From assembly GCA_021463145.1 (NCBI GenBank), contig JAJTWZ010000047.1, positions 1-32,117 on the forward strand: a stretch of DNA of 32,117 nucleotides, given 5' to 3'. A program made the position numbers and the translations under genes. Below are positions 24,338 through 31,957 of the stretch, piece by piece (positions within the stretch are counted from its first letter, which is position 1; each line of letters starts with the position of its first letter). Origin of the DNA: Blastocatellia bacterium (lineage in GTDB: Bacteria > Acidobacteriota > Blastocatellia > UBA7656 > JADIYM01). The notes beneath the pieces are model-generated. The model was not told the DNA's origin. It did not search any database and saw only the letters and a program-made list of their open reading frames with translations.

Positions 24338-26545
24338 ATGGCAAACGCTCCAGACCAGACTTCGCTGTTCGTCGATCGGTTCGGTCCGCACCCCGCCTAC
24401 GCAACGGAAGTCCATCTCGAGACGAGTGGCAGGATCGACCGGCTCGTCTCGACACACTGTTGCTTTTGCGGACAGCAATGCGGCATCAACCTGAAGGTTC
24501 GCGACAACGCCGTCGTCGGCTTCGAGCCACGAGAAGACTTTCCGTTCAACGAAGGCAAGCTCTGCCCGAAGGGCGTGAAGCGATATCTGCAGGGAATGCA
24601 TCCCGACCGGCTGCTCTCGGCGTTCGAGCGCGACGATTCCTCGCCATCCGGATTCCGGCCGATGACATACGAGCGTGCTGTCGAGCGCGTTGCGGCCGAG
24701 ATCGACAGAATCCAACGCGAGCACGGGCCGGACGCGTTCGCCGTTCTCAGCGGCGCCAGCCTGACGACCGAAAAGACCTACCTGATGGGCAAGTTCGCGC
24801 GCGTCTGCCTGAAGACGCGCTACATCGACTACAACGGCCGGCTTTGTATGGTCAGCGCAGGCGCCGGTAACAAGAAAGCGTTTGGCATCGACCGGGCGGC
24901 GAACCCGTGGTCTGACATTCCAAAGGCAGAGGTAGTCTGGATTGCAGGCGCCAACGTCGCCGAATGCGCGCCGATCACTACAAGTTATGTCTGGCAGGCG
25001 CGCGAAAACGGCGCCAGGATCGTCGTCGTCGATCCTCGAATCACCCCGATTGCGCGAACTTGCGACCTCTTCCTTCCCGTCAAGCCCGGACGCGACATTG
25101 CACTCTTCAACGGCGTGCTCCAGTTGATGATCGAGAACGACTGGATCGACGGCGATTTCATCGAGCGGCACACCGTTGGCTTCGACGCGGTTGCGGAGCA
25201 CGTTCGCGAGTGGACGCCGCGCCGCACCGCGGAGGTGACCGGCATCTCCGAGAAGGCGATCCGAAAGGCCGCGGAATGGTGGGGCCAGGCAAGCACGAGT
25301 TTCCTTCTGCATGCACGCGGTATCGAGCACCACACCCACGGTGTCCAGAACGTGCTCGGGGCGATCAATATGGTTCTTGCCTCGGGCCGCATCGGACGCG
25401 AGGGCTGCGGGTACGCAACCATCACCGGACAGGCGAACGGGCAGGGAGGGCGCGAGCACGGACAGAAGTGTGACCAGCTTCCTGGCTGGCGCGACATCGA
25501 AAACGACGAACATCGCTCGTACATTGCGTCCGTCTGGGATGTCGAGCCAGAGACGATTCCGCACTCCGGAGTCGATGCCTACGAGATCTTTCGCAAGATC
25601 GAGGCCGGCGAGATCCGCGGGTTGCTCTCGATCTGCTTCAATCCGAAGGTTTCCTTGCCGGACAACTCGTTCGTCACGCGAATGCTCGAGAAGCTCGACT
25701 TCTTCGTTGCAATCGATTTCTTCCTCAGCGAGACGGCGCAACACGCCGACATCGTTCTGCCTGGGTCGCTTCACGAAGAGGATGAGGGAACCGTGACGCA
25801 GATCGAGGGGCGCGTCATCAAGATCAACAAGGCCGTGGACCCTCCTGGCGATGCGCGCCAGGACTGGCGAATCGTGCAGGACATCGCTCACGCGCTCGGA
25901 AGGCCGCACGGTTTTTCATTCGAAAGTCCGCGGGAGATCTTCGACGAGCTGCGGATCGCTTCCAGAGGAGGCGTAGCCGACTATTCGGGTATCACCTACG
26001 AGAAAATCCAGAAGCAGAATGGAGTTTTCTGGCCTTGCCCCGGCGATGACCACCCTGGCACCCCCCGTCTTTTCGAGGCGGACTCATGGAACCCGGTGGC
26101 GAAAGGTTCGGGACCGTTCTACTTTCCGGACGGCAAGGCGCGTATGAACGTCGCGCCATACACTCCGCCCGCGGAGGACGTCGACGACGAGTATCCGCTC
26201 ATGCTCACGACCGGCCGCGTCGTCAGCCAGTTTCTCTCGGGGACGCAGACCCGTCGAATCGGCCCGCTGGTCGATCAGTACCCGGAGCCGCTGTGCGAAA
26301 TGCATCCGCGGCTCGCAGAAGCGCTCGGCATTCGAACCGGAGATCCGGTGATCGTCGAGTCTCGTCGCGGCACAATGCGGCTACCGGCGATCGTCGTGTC
26401 CACCATCCGGCCCGACACCGTCTTCATCCCGTACCACTGGCCCGGAGCACGGAGCGCCAACCAGTTGACGGTGTCGGCCCAGGATCCGATCTCGAAGATC
26501 CCTGAGTACAAGGTCTGTGCGGTTCGAATCAGGAAGGAGGCGTGA
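24338..26545 (+). CDS. Molybdopterin oxidoreductase, nitrate reductase-like catalytic subunit
   Basis: A 735-residue Mo/W-bis-MGD enzyme. Ligands of the N-terminal [4Fe-4S] cluster are visible: Cys41, Cys44, Cys48 and Cys76, followed by Lys78. Cys170 in [10 protein letters not shown] matches the Mo-ligand cysteine motif of NapA and assimilatory Nas enzymes, and the [15 protein letters not shown] block is typical of the Nas/Nap branch. The C-terminal molydopterin-dinucleotide domain ends near [11 protein letters not shown]. There is no Tat signal, so the enzyme is cytoplasmic, unlike NapA. The C-terminal [2Fe-2S] BFD domain of many Nas proteins is absent. Context (NarK, ric) points to nitrate; formate or another oxyanion remains possible. 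Confidence 0.85.
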   Translation: MANAPDQTSLFVDRFGPHPAYATEVHLETSGRIDRLVSTHCCFCGQQCGINLKVRDNAVVGFEPREDFPFNEGKLCPKGVKRYLQGMHPDRLLSAFERDDSSPSGFRPMTYERAVERVAAEIDRIQREHGPDAFAVLSGASLTTEKTYLMGKFARVCLKTRYIDYNGRLCMVSAGAGNKKAFGIDRAANPWSDIPKAEVVWIAGANVAECAPITTSYVWQARENGARIVVVDPRITPIARTCDLFLPVKPGRDIALFNGVLQLMIENDWIDGDFIERHTVGFDAVAEHVREWTPRRTAEVTGISEKAIRKAAEWWGQASTSFLLHARGIEHHTHGVQNVLGAINMVLASGRIGREGCGYATITGQANGQGGREHGQKCDQLPGWRDIENDEHRSYIASVWDVEPETIPHSGVDAYEIFRKIEAGEIRGLLSICFNPKVSLPDNSFVTRMLEKLDFFVAIDFFLSETAQHADIVLPGSLHEEDEGTVTQIEGRVIKINKAVDPPGDARQDWRIVQDIAHALGRPHGFSFESPREIFDELRIASRGGVADYSGITYEKIQKQNGVFWPCPGDDHPGTPRLFEADSWNPVAKGSGPFYFPDGKARMNVAPYTPPAEDVDDEYPLMLTTGRVVSQFLSGTQTRRIGPLVDQYPEPLCEMHPRLAEALGIRTGDPVIVESRRGTMRLPAIVVSTIRPDTVFIPYHWPGARSANQLTVSAQDPISKIPEYKVCAVRIRKEA

Positions 26546-26548
26546 TCG

Positions 26549-27205
26549 ATGCCGGTTCCCGCGCACATGGAGTTCTTCATCGACCCGAATCGATGTATCG
26601 GTTGCCAGGCGTGCGTCCAGGCGTGCAGCGAATGCGACACGCACAAGGGCCACTCGATGATCCATCTCGAGTACGTTGATCGCAGCCACTCGGTGCAGAC
26701 GGCTCCCGTTGTCTGCATGCACTGCGATTCGCCAACTTGCGCCGAGGTCTGTCCGGCTGACGCGATCAAGCGAACGGAGGATGGCGTCGTGCAGACAGCG
26801 CGCAAGCCGCGCTGCATCGCATGCAACAACTGCGTGCTTGCGTGTCCGTTCGGAGTGCCGAAGATGAAGACGGACGCACACCTGATGATGAAATGCGACA
26901 TGTGCTATGACCGCACGTCGGTCGGCAGAAGGCCTATGTGCGCGACGGTCTGCCCGAGCGAAGCGCTGTTTTTCGGCACTCGCGAACAGATCGAAGCCCG
27001 CCGCAAGCGGTCTGCGCCTACCAATTCATTCCGGTTCGGAAACCAGGCCATCACGACGAAGGTGAACATGATGCTTCCGGTCACCGCGCGTTCCGAGTAC
27101 ATCGACGTCACAGCGGCGATGGGCGACCGTAACGTCGGAAAGGACATTCGGTTCACCGTGCTTACTGACGCCCTGTTCGACGACGCGGAGGAGAGGACTG
27201 TATGA
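26549..27205 (+). CDS. Four-cluster ferredoxin subunit (DmsB/NrfC type)
   Basis: A 218-residue electron-transfer subunit with sixteen cysteines in four groups: 16-19-22-26, 56-59-64-68, 89-92-95-99 and 116-119-131-135. This is the pattern of four cubane clusters seen in DmsB, PsrB and NrfC. No signal peptide is present, matching the cytoplasmic catalytic subunit upstream. It would pass electrons from the membrane cytochrome to the molybdenum site. AGGAGG eight bases before the ATG fixes the start, three bases after the catalytic subunit's stop. The C-terminal 80 residues ([15 protein letters not shown] onward) are outside the cluster domain and may contact the other subunits. Confidence 0.9.
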   Translation: MPVPAHMEFFIDPNRCIGCQACVQACSECDTHKGHSMIHLEYVDRSHSVQTAPVVCMHCDSPTCAEVCPADAIKRTEDGVVQTARKPRCIACNNCVLACPFGVPKMKTDAHLMMKCDMCYDRTSVGRRPMCATVCPSEALFFGTREQIEARRKRSAPTNSFRFGNQAITTKVNMMLPVTARSEYIDVTAAMGDRNVGKDIRFTVLTDALFDDAEERTV

Positions 27206-27750
27206 CAGGCAGGACTGGAGATCGAATCGCAGCAGGGCCGGACGGGAGGCCGCTAGCCGAGCAACCGCCGTGGCGTCGCGATTTCCCGGTCGACACGGCC
27301 GAGGAGAACTACGTTGCGAGGCGCGATTTCACCAAGTTTCTTGTTCTGACGAGCGCGGCGTTCGTGACCGGGCAGTTCGCCATTTTGTTTGGAGAGCTTT
27401 CGCGTCGAAATCGGCCCGCGCCGGGAGCGGTGGCAATCGTGTCGGCCGCAAATCTTCCAGTCGGAGGCGCCAAGGCATTCGCGTATCCGGGCGAGCACGA
27501 CACCTGTCTTCTGGTGCGAGTAGACGAAACGAACTTCGTGGCCTTCAGCCAGGAGTGCACGCACCTGTCGTGCGCCGTCATTCCGCAACCCGAACAGAAA
27601 CGCTTTTTCTGCCCATGCCACGACGGAAGCTTCGACCTCGAGACCGGGCGTCCCATCGCTGGCCCGCCGCAAAGACCACTGCCGCGCGTAAATCTCGAGA
27701 TTCGCGACGGCGTCGTCTATGCAACCGGCATCGAGTTGAGGACGCTATGA
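27202..27750 (+). CDS. High-potential Rieske protein
   Basis: A 182-residue Rieske iron-sulfur protein. Cluster ligands are C119-T-H121 and C137-P-C139-H140 with Cys124 (CTHLSC) available for the Cys124-Cys139 disulfide; this is the bc1/b6f-type, high-potential arrangement followed by GSFD. A twin-arginine-like ARRDFTKF (Arg40, Arg41) precedes a hydrophobic segment (about 45-63), so it is probably Tat-exported and anchored with the cluster in the periplasm. A Rieske protein in a bacterial nitrate-reductase operon is unusual; haloarchaeal nar operons encode a Rieske protein (NarB) and a cytochrome b (NarC). The gene overlaps its upstream neighbour by four bases. Confidence 0.9.
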   Translation: MTGRTGDRIAAGPDGRPLAEQPPWRRDFPVDTAEENYVARRDFTKFLVLTSAAFVTGQFAILFGELSRRNRPAPGAVAIVSAANLPVGGAKAFAYPGEHDTCLLVRVDETNFVAFSQECTHLSCAVIPQPEQKRFFCPCHDGSFDLETGRPIAGPPQRPLPRVNLEIRDGVVYATGIELRTL

Positions 27751-28004
27751 GCGACATTCTCACTCGAGAGCAACGGATCACGATCGTCTACGGGGTTCTG
27801 TGCATCGTCGTAATGATCGTTGTCCTGCAACTCTGGCTTCTGACCGCGACGATGAACGCATATCTAGGCGGCGACGGTTCTGTCGTAATTCCGGCGGCGC
27901 TGGCGAGCCTCGGTTGTCTCGGTCTCAACCTTGGACTCCTGAAATATCTCTACGCGATGGAAAGGCCCAGGCCCGAATCACGCGGGCCACAGCCGGGTGC
28001 CTGA
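27747..28004 (+). CDS. Small two-helix membrane protein (DUF6755-like)
   Basis: An 85-residue protein with two hydrophobic helices (about 11-34 and 47-69) and a short polar tail. It overlaps the Rieske gene by four bases (ATGA), so it belongs to the reductase operon and is probably an accessory membrane subunit that holds the Rieske or cytochrome part. I think it resembles the DUF6755 family seen beside Rieske and molybdopterin genes, but that match is from memory and not certain. No cofactor-binding residues are visible. Confidence 0.7.
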   Translation: MSDILTREQRITIVYGVLCIVVMIVVLQLWLLTATMNAYLGGDGSVVIPAALASLGCLGLNLGLLKYLYAMERPRPESRGPQPGA

Positions 28005-28044
28005 GCGCGCGCATGTAGGGCTACCAGCACCCAATGTCCCGAAG

Positions 28045-28341
28045 TTTACTCTAGCGTATTAGGCGCAATGAGAGCGCCAACGCACGAGAGGTTAGGTACG
28101 CAGTAATTCGGGGTGATCGCTTGCGAACGATCGGCGTGTATTGCGCAATCCTACCCCGGCGTTACGACCCCTGTTTGCTGCGCAAAATACGGACACCAAA
28201 TTGCGCCTAATGCACCCACTGCGCGTTGGACGCAGAACTTGTGCGCAATATCTGGGGATTTCAAGCCGGGCGTCGTCGAAAACGACGGGAAAGGCCGGAA
28301 AGTGTCACCTTTCGGGACGGTCAGCCGACCCTTAGAGTAAA
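28045..28341. repeat. Segment bounded by 9-bp inverted repeats with TTGCGC words
   Basis: The ends TTTACTCTA and TAGAGTAAA are perfect inverted repeats 279 bases apart. Inside are GCGCAAT (28063), the 10-bp palindrome ATTGCGCAAT (28140-28149), TGCGCAA (28179), ATTGCGCC (28200) and TGCGCAAT (28242), and the 11-mer TTAGGCGCAAT recurs inverted at 28200-28210. It could be a small non-autonomous element or a cluster of binding sites; no target duplication was recognised. Confidence 0.4.
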
Positions 28342-28412
28342 TTTAGGAAGTTTGGGGGCTGGAAGCGCTTCATGTGGCCCCCTTTGCGGCAAAGGTACAG
28401 TTGCGGCTGAGG

Positions 28413-28682
28413 CTACACGCGACGGCGTGGTGAAACAATGTTTTGCGGGGTCGTAGAAGGATCCCACGCCGCTCCCGACGCCCACGCTGGCCCCAGATTT
28501 CGCGAGCGATCACCCAGAACGCGTGCGTGTAACCGGCGCAAGGGTCGTCCCGGATTGCGAACCAGAGATACCGTTTTCCGGACACCGAACAGGGATCGCT
28601 CCGTCTCTTCGATCGCCTCGACGAGGCCCACCGCTCCGATGGTGGCAATCGAAAGGACATGCTCAAGCTCGAACGTGAGCAT
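28413..28682 (-). pseudogene. Possible frameshifted small-protein relic
   Basis: Starting at ATG 28682 the minus strand reads sensibly for about 36 residues (MLTFELEHVLSIATIGAVGL, then an acidic helix to FGVRK), then becomes low-complexity arginine-rich. From that same point the neighbouring frame reads YLWFAIRDDPCAGYTHAFWV and IAREIWGQ, which looks protein-like. A single frameshift near 28572 would join the two into a protein of about 70 residues or more. I recognise no family. A sequencing error or chance are alternatives. Confidence 0.3.
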
Positions 28683-28859
28683 AGCCGCGATGTGTGCTCC
28701 TGCCTAATTGCCGAGAAGCGCCGTGGATGCAGACTCTGGACGCGGCGTACGTGGCAGCAATTCCTTGAGAGCGTGAGTGAGGATGCGTGACCGATAGCCG
28801 GAAGTCGCATACGGTGCCGACTCGTTCATCGGAGGGCCAGCCTCTCTGGCGCGCCGGAT

Positions 28860-29111
28860 CTACGTCTCAGCTTCGTTTGCCTTCGACTCCGCTTTCTCGT
28901 CCTCCTCGGCCTCGCGCGTCCACTCCTCCATCATCTCTCGTTGCATTTCTAGGGACGCTTCGCTGTCGCCGGCCATTGGCGGACTGGATTCGAAAAGCCT
29001 CCTGACGAGCTCGTCGCCGTCGAGAATATCGTCTGGCGCGCTAGCAGATTTCGCAGTTTTCCGTGTAGTGCGTGCGGGGTTCCGTGGGTTCCGATTCGAG
29101 GAATCGTCCAT
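28860..29111 (-). CDS. Small acidic/basic hypothetical protein
   Basis: An 83-residue protein with a basic serine/threonine-rich N-terminus and a strongly acidic, helical C-terminus (EMQREMMEEWTREAEEDEKA), probably a coiled coil. GGGAGG six to seven bases before the ATG at 29111 gives good support for translation. No domain is recognised. It lies alone in the accessory region between the relic and the decayed recombinase, on the same strand as the latter, 271 bases downstream. It could be a small antitoxin-like or DNA-binding accessory protein, but nothing in the sequence shows that. Confidence 0.6.
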   Translation of the reverse strand: MDDSSNRNPRNPARTTRKTAKSASAPDDILDGDELVRRLFESSPPMAGDSEASLEMQREMMEEWTREAEEDEKAESKANEAET

Positions 29112-29382
29112 CTGTGTCCTCCCATCGTGAAGCATTCCCGGTTGTCGTCGGTCTGATCGATCACTTACGAATGAGTTCAAACGTCTACCCAATCATCTCG
29201 AATGGGTCCTGTTCACAGAGCGACTTGCTGCAACCTCACCCACCTAACCCTAGTTTCTCGGGCATACGGCTGCCGATCACAAGAAGAATCGACCGTGCAC
29301 GCGACAACGTCAAGAGAACACACGGATGTGTACGGCACGCACTCCTTGGCCAGCCCTCTTCGTGCCGTTAGGTCACCTGTCA

Positions 29383-29943
29383 TCAGGCCACCTGACCAGT
29401 GTGCTTGTATAGCGTAGTCCTCGACACACCGTACCGCCGCGCGATGTCGGAAACGGCAATCGTCCTTTCACGCCACAGTACGCGGATCTCCCGCAGCTCC
29501 CGTTCGCCCAGCTTCGGCTTTCGCCCGCCCTTGCGGCCACGCGCACGCGCCGCCGCAAGGCCCGCGCACGTCCGTTCCCGAATCAGGTTGCGCTCGAACT
29601 CGGCAAGTGCCGCAAAGACGTGGAAGACGAGCTTGCCTGAAGCACTAGACGTCTCGATCCGCTCGGCTATCGACTCGAAACCGACGCTCGCGCGTTCGAG
29701 CTCGCCCACGATGCGGACCAGATCCGGCAGGCTCCGTCCGAGCCGGTCGAGCCGCCAGACGACGAGCGTGTCGCCTGCACGCAGCGCCTTGCGGCATTGC
29801 TCGAGCTCAGGCCGATCGGCGTTCTTGCCTGAAATCCGCTCTTCGTAGATCGCCGCGCACCCGGCCCTCGCGAACGCGTCGCGCTGGAGATCGAGACTCT
29901 GGTCGTCGGTCGGCACCCTCGCGTATCCGATGCGTTGATTTAT
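29383..29943 (-). pseudogene. Serine recombinase (resolvase/invertase), inactivated
   Basis: The frame encodes a resolvase/invertase-type serine recombinase: N-terminal catalytic domain with ADRPEL, WRLDRLGRS and the long FAALAEFERNLIRERT helix, then a C-terminal helix-turn-helix (SDIARRYGVSRTTLYKH). The start of the domain reads NQRIGYARVPTDDQ, where the family has YARVSTxDQ: the nucleophilic serine is proline. The codon where the initiator methionine is expected is ATA (29943-29941), with a stop four codons upstream and no ATG. The only usual start codon is the GTG at 29916, inside the catalytic motif. Two separate lesions indicate a dead gene, a relic of a transposon or invertible element. 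Confidence 0.75.
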
Positions 29944-30028
29944 GGACGTTTACAGGACGCTGACTAACTTACGGCGGTACTAACACCATTGACGTCCGGA
30001 GGGCAGGGAAATCGGATCGGTTCCGGAG

Positions 30029-30056
30029 TGTCCGGAAAACCACCGTTTTCCGGACA
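30029..30056. repeat. 12-bp perfect hairpin, core repeated at 28571
   Basis: TGTCCGGAAAAC (30029-30040), loop CACC, then the exact complement (30045-30056). The right arm with its three preceding bases (ACCGTTTTCCGGACA) recurs at 28571-28585, exactly where the minus-strand relic changes frame. No gene ends next to it. Confidence 0.6.
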
Positions 30057-30365
30057 TCCCGACTCGGCACGTAGCGACAGCTCGGTCGGCCTCTGGCCGG
30101 CCTTCGTCTTGGACTCGCGTGTCTGAGTCCTGGTCCGTCTAGCAACGGCATAAAAAAGCGACGCTGCTCGTATGATGCCGGTTAGCGACTTGATCTGGGG
30201 CGAACCCTCACGAAGGGACCGTGTGCCGGTCTCCTTAGCGTACGATGTTTTTCGTTTTCTGAGGCGACGCCCTTAGGAAATATCATCGGCGCCGTCCCGG
30301 GATTCCGGTCGGGTCACGTTCGACGTAACGCCACACGCTTGTGGCGCACAGTCGCGTAACATGGC

Positions 30366-30397
30366 GAATCGGCGGCTCGCCGAAAAGCCGCCGATTC
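30366..30397. terminator. Hairpin after the orphan gene
   Basis: GAATCGGCGGCT (30366-30377) pairs perfectly with 30386-30397 around an 8-base loop. It lies about 70 bases after the stop of the leftward gene at 30468, a plausible terminator, but lacks a T-run. Confidence 0.55.
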
Positions 30398-30467
30398 TCG
30401 CGGCTGAACTTCGAGGGCTCTCGGTCAACTGTCTCGGGTTCGAGCCCTCTCGCCACAACTGCGCCGG

Positions 30468-31157
30468 CTACAGGCGGTCGATAAACACTTCCAGATGCAT
30501 TACATCCTCGGCGTTGAGCCGCGGGCTGGCAACGAACTTCAGCGACACGTCACCACGGACGGTCGTGGTAATAACAGTGCCGCCTACCTGTATCCATGGA
30601 ACGGACGCGACATGACCGACGCTGGCGCCGCCTGTCTTGACTACAAGTTGAGCACACTTGCCCAGCGCCGGCGCGACGCCGGGAACGGTACCGAAGTCCG
30701 TCGCCTGTAGCACGAGAGGCGGCGGACCGACGTGCAAGGTGTAGATTACTGAAAGATCCTCAAGGATCTCTCCGACGAAGAATCGGTGAGCGAATCCATC
30801 CGGCGGTACGCCAAGCTCCGTGACTCGCAAGTGAGCCCGCAACGTCGTCAATGGTGCGGCACCGACGATGTCCGCACTGACGTACTCGAGCAGATACTTC
30901 TTCGTCGTGCCCGCCGCGACGACCAGCAGTAGCATCGTATGGTCGAGAATGTATGTAGGAGCCGAGTCTGTCAGACCAGGCGAATTGAACTCTACCCACA
31001 GGCCTTTGTCCACGTACGCGACGCTGAAATACAGGCCGAGATGTCCCAGGTGAATGATGGACGTGCTTCCACGTAGCGGTAGCGGAACAACTCCATCGAA
31101 GAGCCTGCGCTCGTCCGGCGCGAAGACAGCCGTCAATCTTTCTCCGAGTTCTTTCAA
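30468..31157 (-). CDS. Orphan hypothetical protein, TTG start
   Basis: A 229-residue protein with no recognised domain. It is rich in beta-prone valine/threonine segments and lacks a signal peptide or clear membrane helix. The start is TTG at 31157, supported by AGGAGG five bases upstream; no ATG or GTG gives a better start. Internal patterns such as LLLVVAAGTTKKYLLEYV and VGHVASVPWIQVGGTVITTT suggest a compact beta-sandwich, but I cannot name a fold. It stands alone between the decayed recombinase and the toxin-antitoxin end of the accessory region, so it is probably cargo of mobile DNA. Confidence 0.65.
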   Translation of the reverse strand: MKELGERLTAVFAPDERRLFDGVVPLPLRGSTSIIHLGHLGLYFSVAYVDKGLWVEFNSPGLTDSAPTYILDHTMLLLVVAAGTTKKYLLEYVSADIVGAAPLTTLRAHLRVTELGVPPDGFAHRFFVGEILEDLSVIYTLHVGPPPLVLQATDFGTVPGVAPALGKCAQLVVKTGGASVGHVASVPWIQVGGTVITTTVRGDVSLKFVASPRLNAEDVMHLEVFIDRL

Positions 31158-31360
31158 GGGAGCCTCCTGTCATCACTGAAGCTGCATTCGGCCCCGGTTC
31201 GCAAAGGGTCAGGAAATGGCAACCTTGCGTTCCGGCGGCCGGAGTGTAATTCCCCCTCGAGCCATCGCGATCCTTACATCGGCGCCCCTTGGCGTCAATA
31301 GTGTTTATCGAACCGGGCGTCGGCACCTCCCACACGAATGCAATATGCATCTAGCTACAT

Positions 31361-31663
31361 ATGATGTCACGTACATATGTCGACTGCGAACTCGTTGCCC
31401 GGGTGAGCCGGCTCTCCGGGATCGAACCCCCAGTTATTGTGGGCTCCCAGAGCGTCTATGCGCTGACGGCTGAAGAAGTTTCTTCGGTCGAACGCTCCCG
31501 CGATGTCGACGTGCTCCTCGAGCGCGCCACGCCTGCGGCCCGTCGCGCGATTGGGCGCGAAATGGGGCGGTACAGCGACGTCAACGAAACGGACTGGACT
31601 CTATGTCGACCCGGCTCGCACGTGAGTCTGTCGACCCGGGACCAAGCCCGGCGTTGCGCATAG
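31361..31663 (+). pseudogene. Nucleotidyltransferase-like (DUF6036/AbiEii type) fragment
   Basis: The reading from ATG 31361 contains a nucleotidyltransferase-like core: VIVGSQSVYAL gives the hG-S motif and RDVDVLLER the D-h-D-h motif about 17 residues later, as in DUF6036/AbiEii-type proteins. The family continues for another 80-150 residues; here the sequence after about residue 72 (SDVNETDW) degrades into low-quality translation and ends at 31663, so it looks truncated. No ribosome binding site is visible. It lies just before the promoter of the ribbon-helix-helix/PIN pair. The family assignment is tentative. Confidence 0.45.
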
Positions 31664-31693
31664 GGATAGATAGGTGTATAAACACCTATGCGC
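31656..31693. promoter_or_regulatory. Autoregulatory operator/promoter of RHH-PIN operon
   Basis: Three ATAGG half-sites stand here: 31660-31664, 31670-31674 (one helical turn later) and inverted at 31685-31689. They form two overlapping perfect palindromes that share the right arm: GCGCATAGG-N20-CCTATGCGC and ATAGGTGT-ATAA-ACACCTAT. The AT-rich centre GTATAAAC fits a -10 region. Ribbon-helix-helix antitoxins bind such repeated half-sites and repress their own operons. Confidence 0.6.
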
Positions 31694-31717
31694 TCAAGCA
31701 CTGTACTGGAGGGTCCC

Positions 31718-31957
31718 ATGAATACCGTTCGCTGGAACATCGCGGTGTCGCAGGATGTGGATCAGGCCGTGCGCATGTTCATCGCCGCCCAGGGCGGCGG
31801 CCGCAAGGGGGACCTGTCGCGTTTCATCGAGGAAGCGGTGCGCGCCTACATGCTGGAGAGGGCCGTCGATCAGGCCAAGTCAGCCGCCACCGGCCTGAGC
31901 GAGACGGATCTCTCCGACCTCATCGAAGAAGCGGTGGACTGGGCGCGTAAGCGCTGA
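31718..31957 (+). CDS. Ribbon-helix-helix antitoxin
   Basis: A 79-residue protein. The N-terminal NTVRWNIAVSQDVDQAVRMF forms the beta strand and first helix of a CopG/ribbon-helix-helix domain, GRKGDLSRFIEEAVRAYML the second helix; the acidic C-terminal half (DLSDLIEEAVDWARK) is typical of a toxin-binding tail. GGAGGG four bases before the ATG at 31718 selects this start. The stop overlaps the start of the PIN toxin gene (TGATG), giving translational coupling, and the operator described at 31656-31693 lies just upstream. Antitoxin function is inferred from fold and context. Confidence 0.85.
   Translation: MNTVRWNIAVSQDVDQAVRMFIAAQGGGRKGDLSRFIEEAVRAYMLERAVDQAKSAATGLSETDLSDLIEEAVDWARKR

Larger units (their letters stand above)
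28005..28859. other. Gene-poor junction to the accessory region
   Basis: About 850 bases with no intact gene. The first 340 bases hold a segment bounded by the 9-bp inverted repeat TTTACTCTA/TAGAGTAAA (28045-28053 and 28333-28341) and five TTGCGC or GCGCAA words. A small hairpin CCTTTG-CGG-CAAAGG lies at 28381-28395. The rest holds a probable frameshifted relic on the minus strand (28413-28682). Translations are mostly of low quality, consistent with decayed mobile DNA. Confidence 0.5.
29944..30467. other. Gene-free interval in the accessory region
   Basis: About 520 bases upstream of the decayed recombinase and downstream of the orphan gene at 30468. It holds two perfect hairpins (30029-30056 and 30366-30397) and a further 8-bp inverted repeat (GAGGGCTC at 30413, GAGCCCTC at 30442). 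The recombinase's own site could have been here, but I cannot identify one. No gene is supported. Confidence 0.5.

Noticed and set aside
24338-26545. Assimilatory nitrate reductase in a standard nas operon
   Set aside because: No nitrite reductase or electron-transfer NasB gene adjoins; instead membrane cytochrome, ferredoxin and Rieske genes are coupled to it, so a respiratory complex fits better.
28179-28249. Iteron-type plasmid origin from the TTGCGC words
   Set aside because: Spacing is irregular, orientation mixed, and no replication initiator gene or AT-rich stretch is nearby.
30433-30455. tRNA 3'-end-like GGGTTCGAGCCC followed by CGCCA
   Set aside because: The T-stem fails beyond three pairs and no matching 5' acceptor or anticodon arm is found; also not convincing as an attachment site.
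31405-31430. TCGAACCCCC word resembling a tRNA T-loop
   Set aside because: It encodes SGIEPPV of the nucleotidyltransferase-like fragment and has no cloverleaf context.
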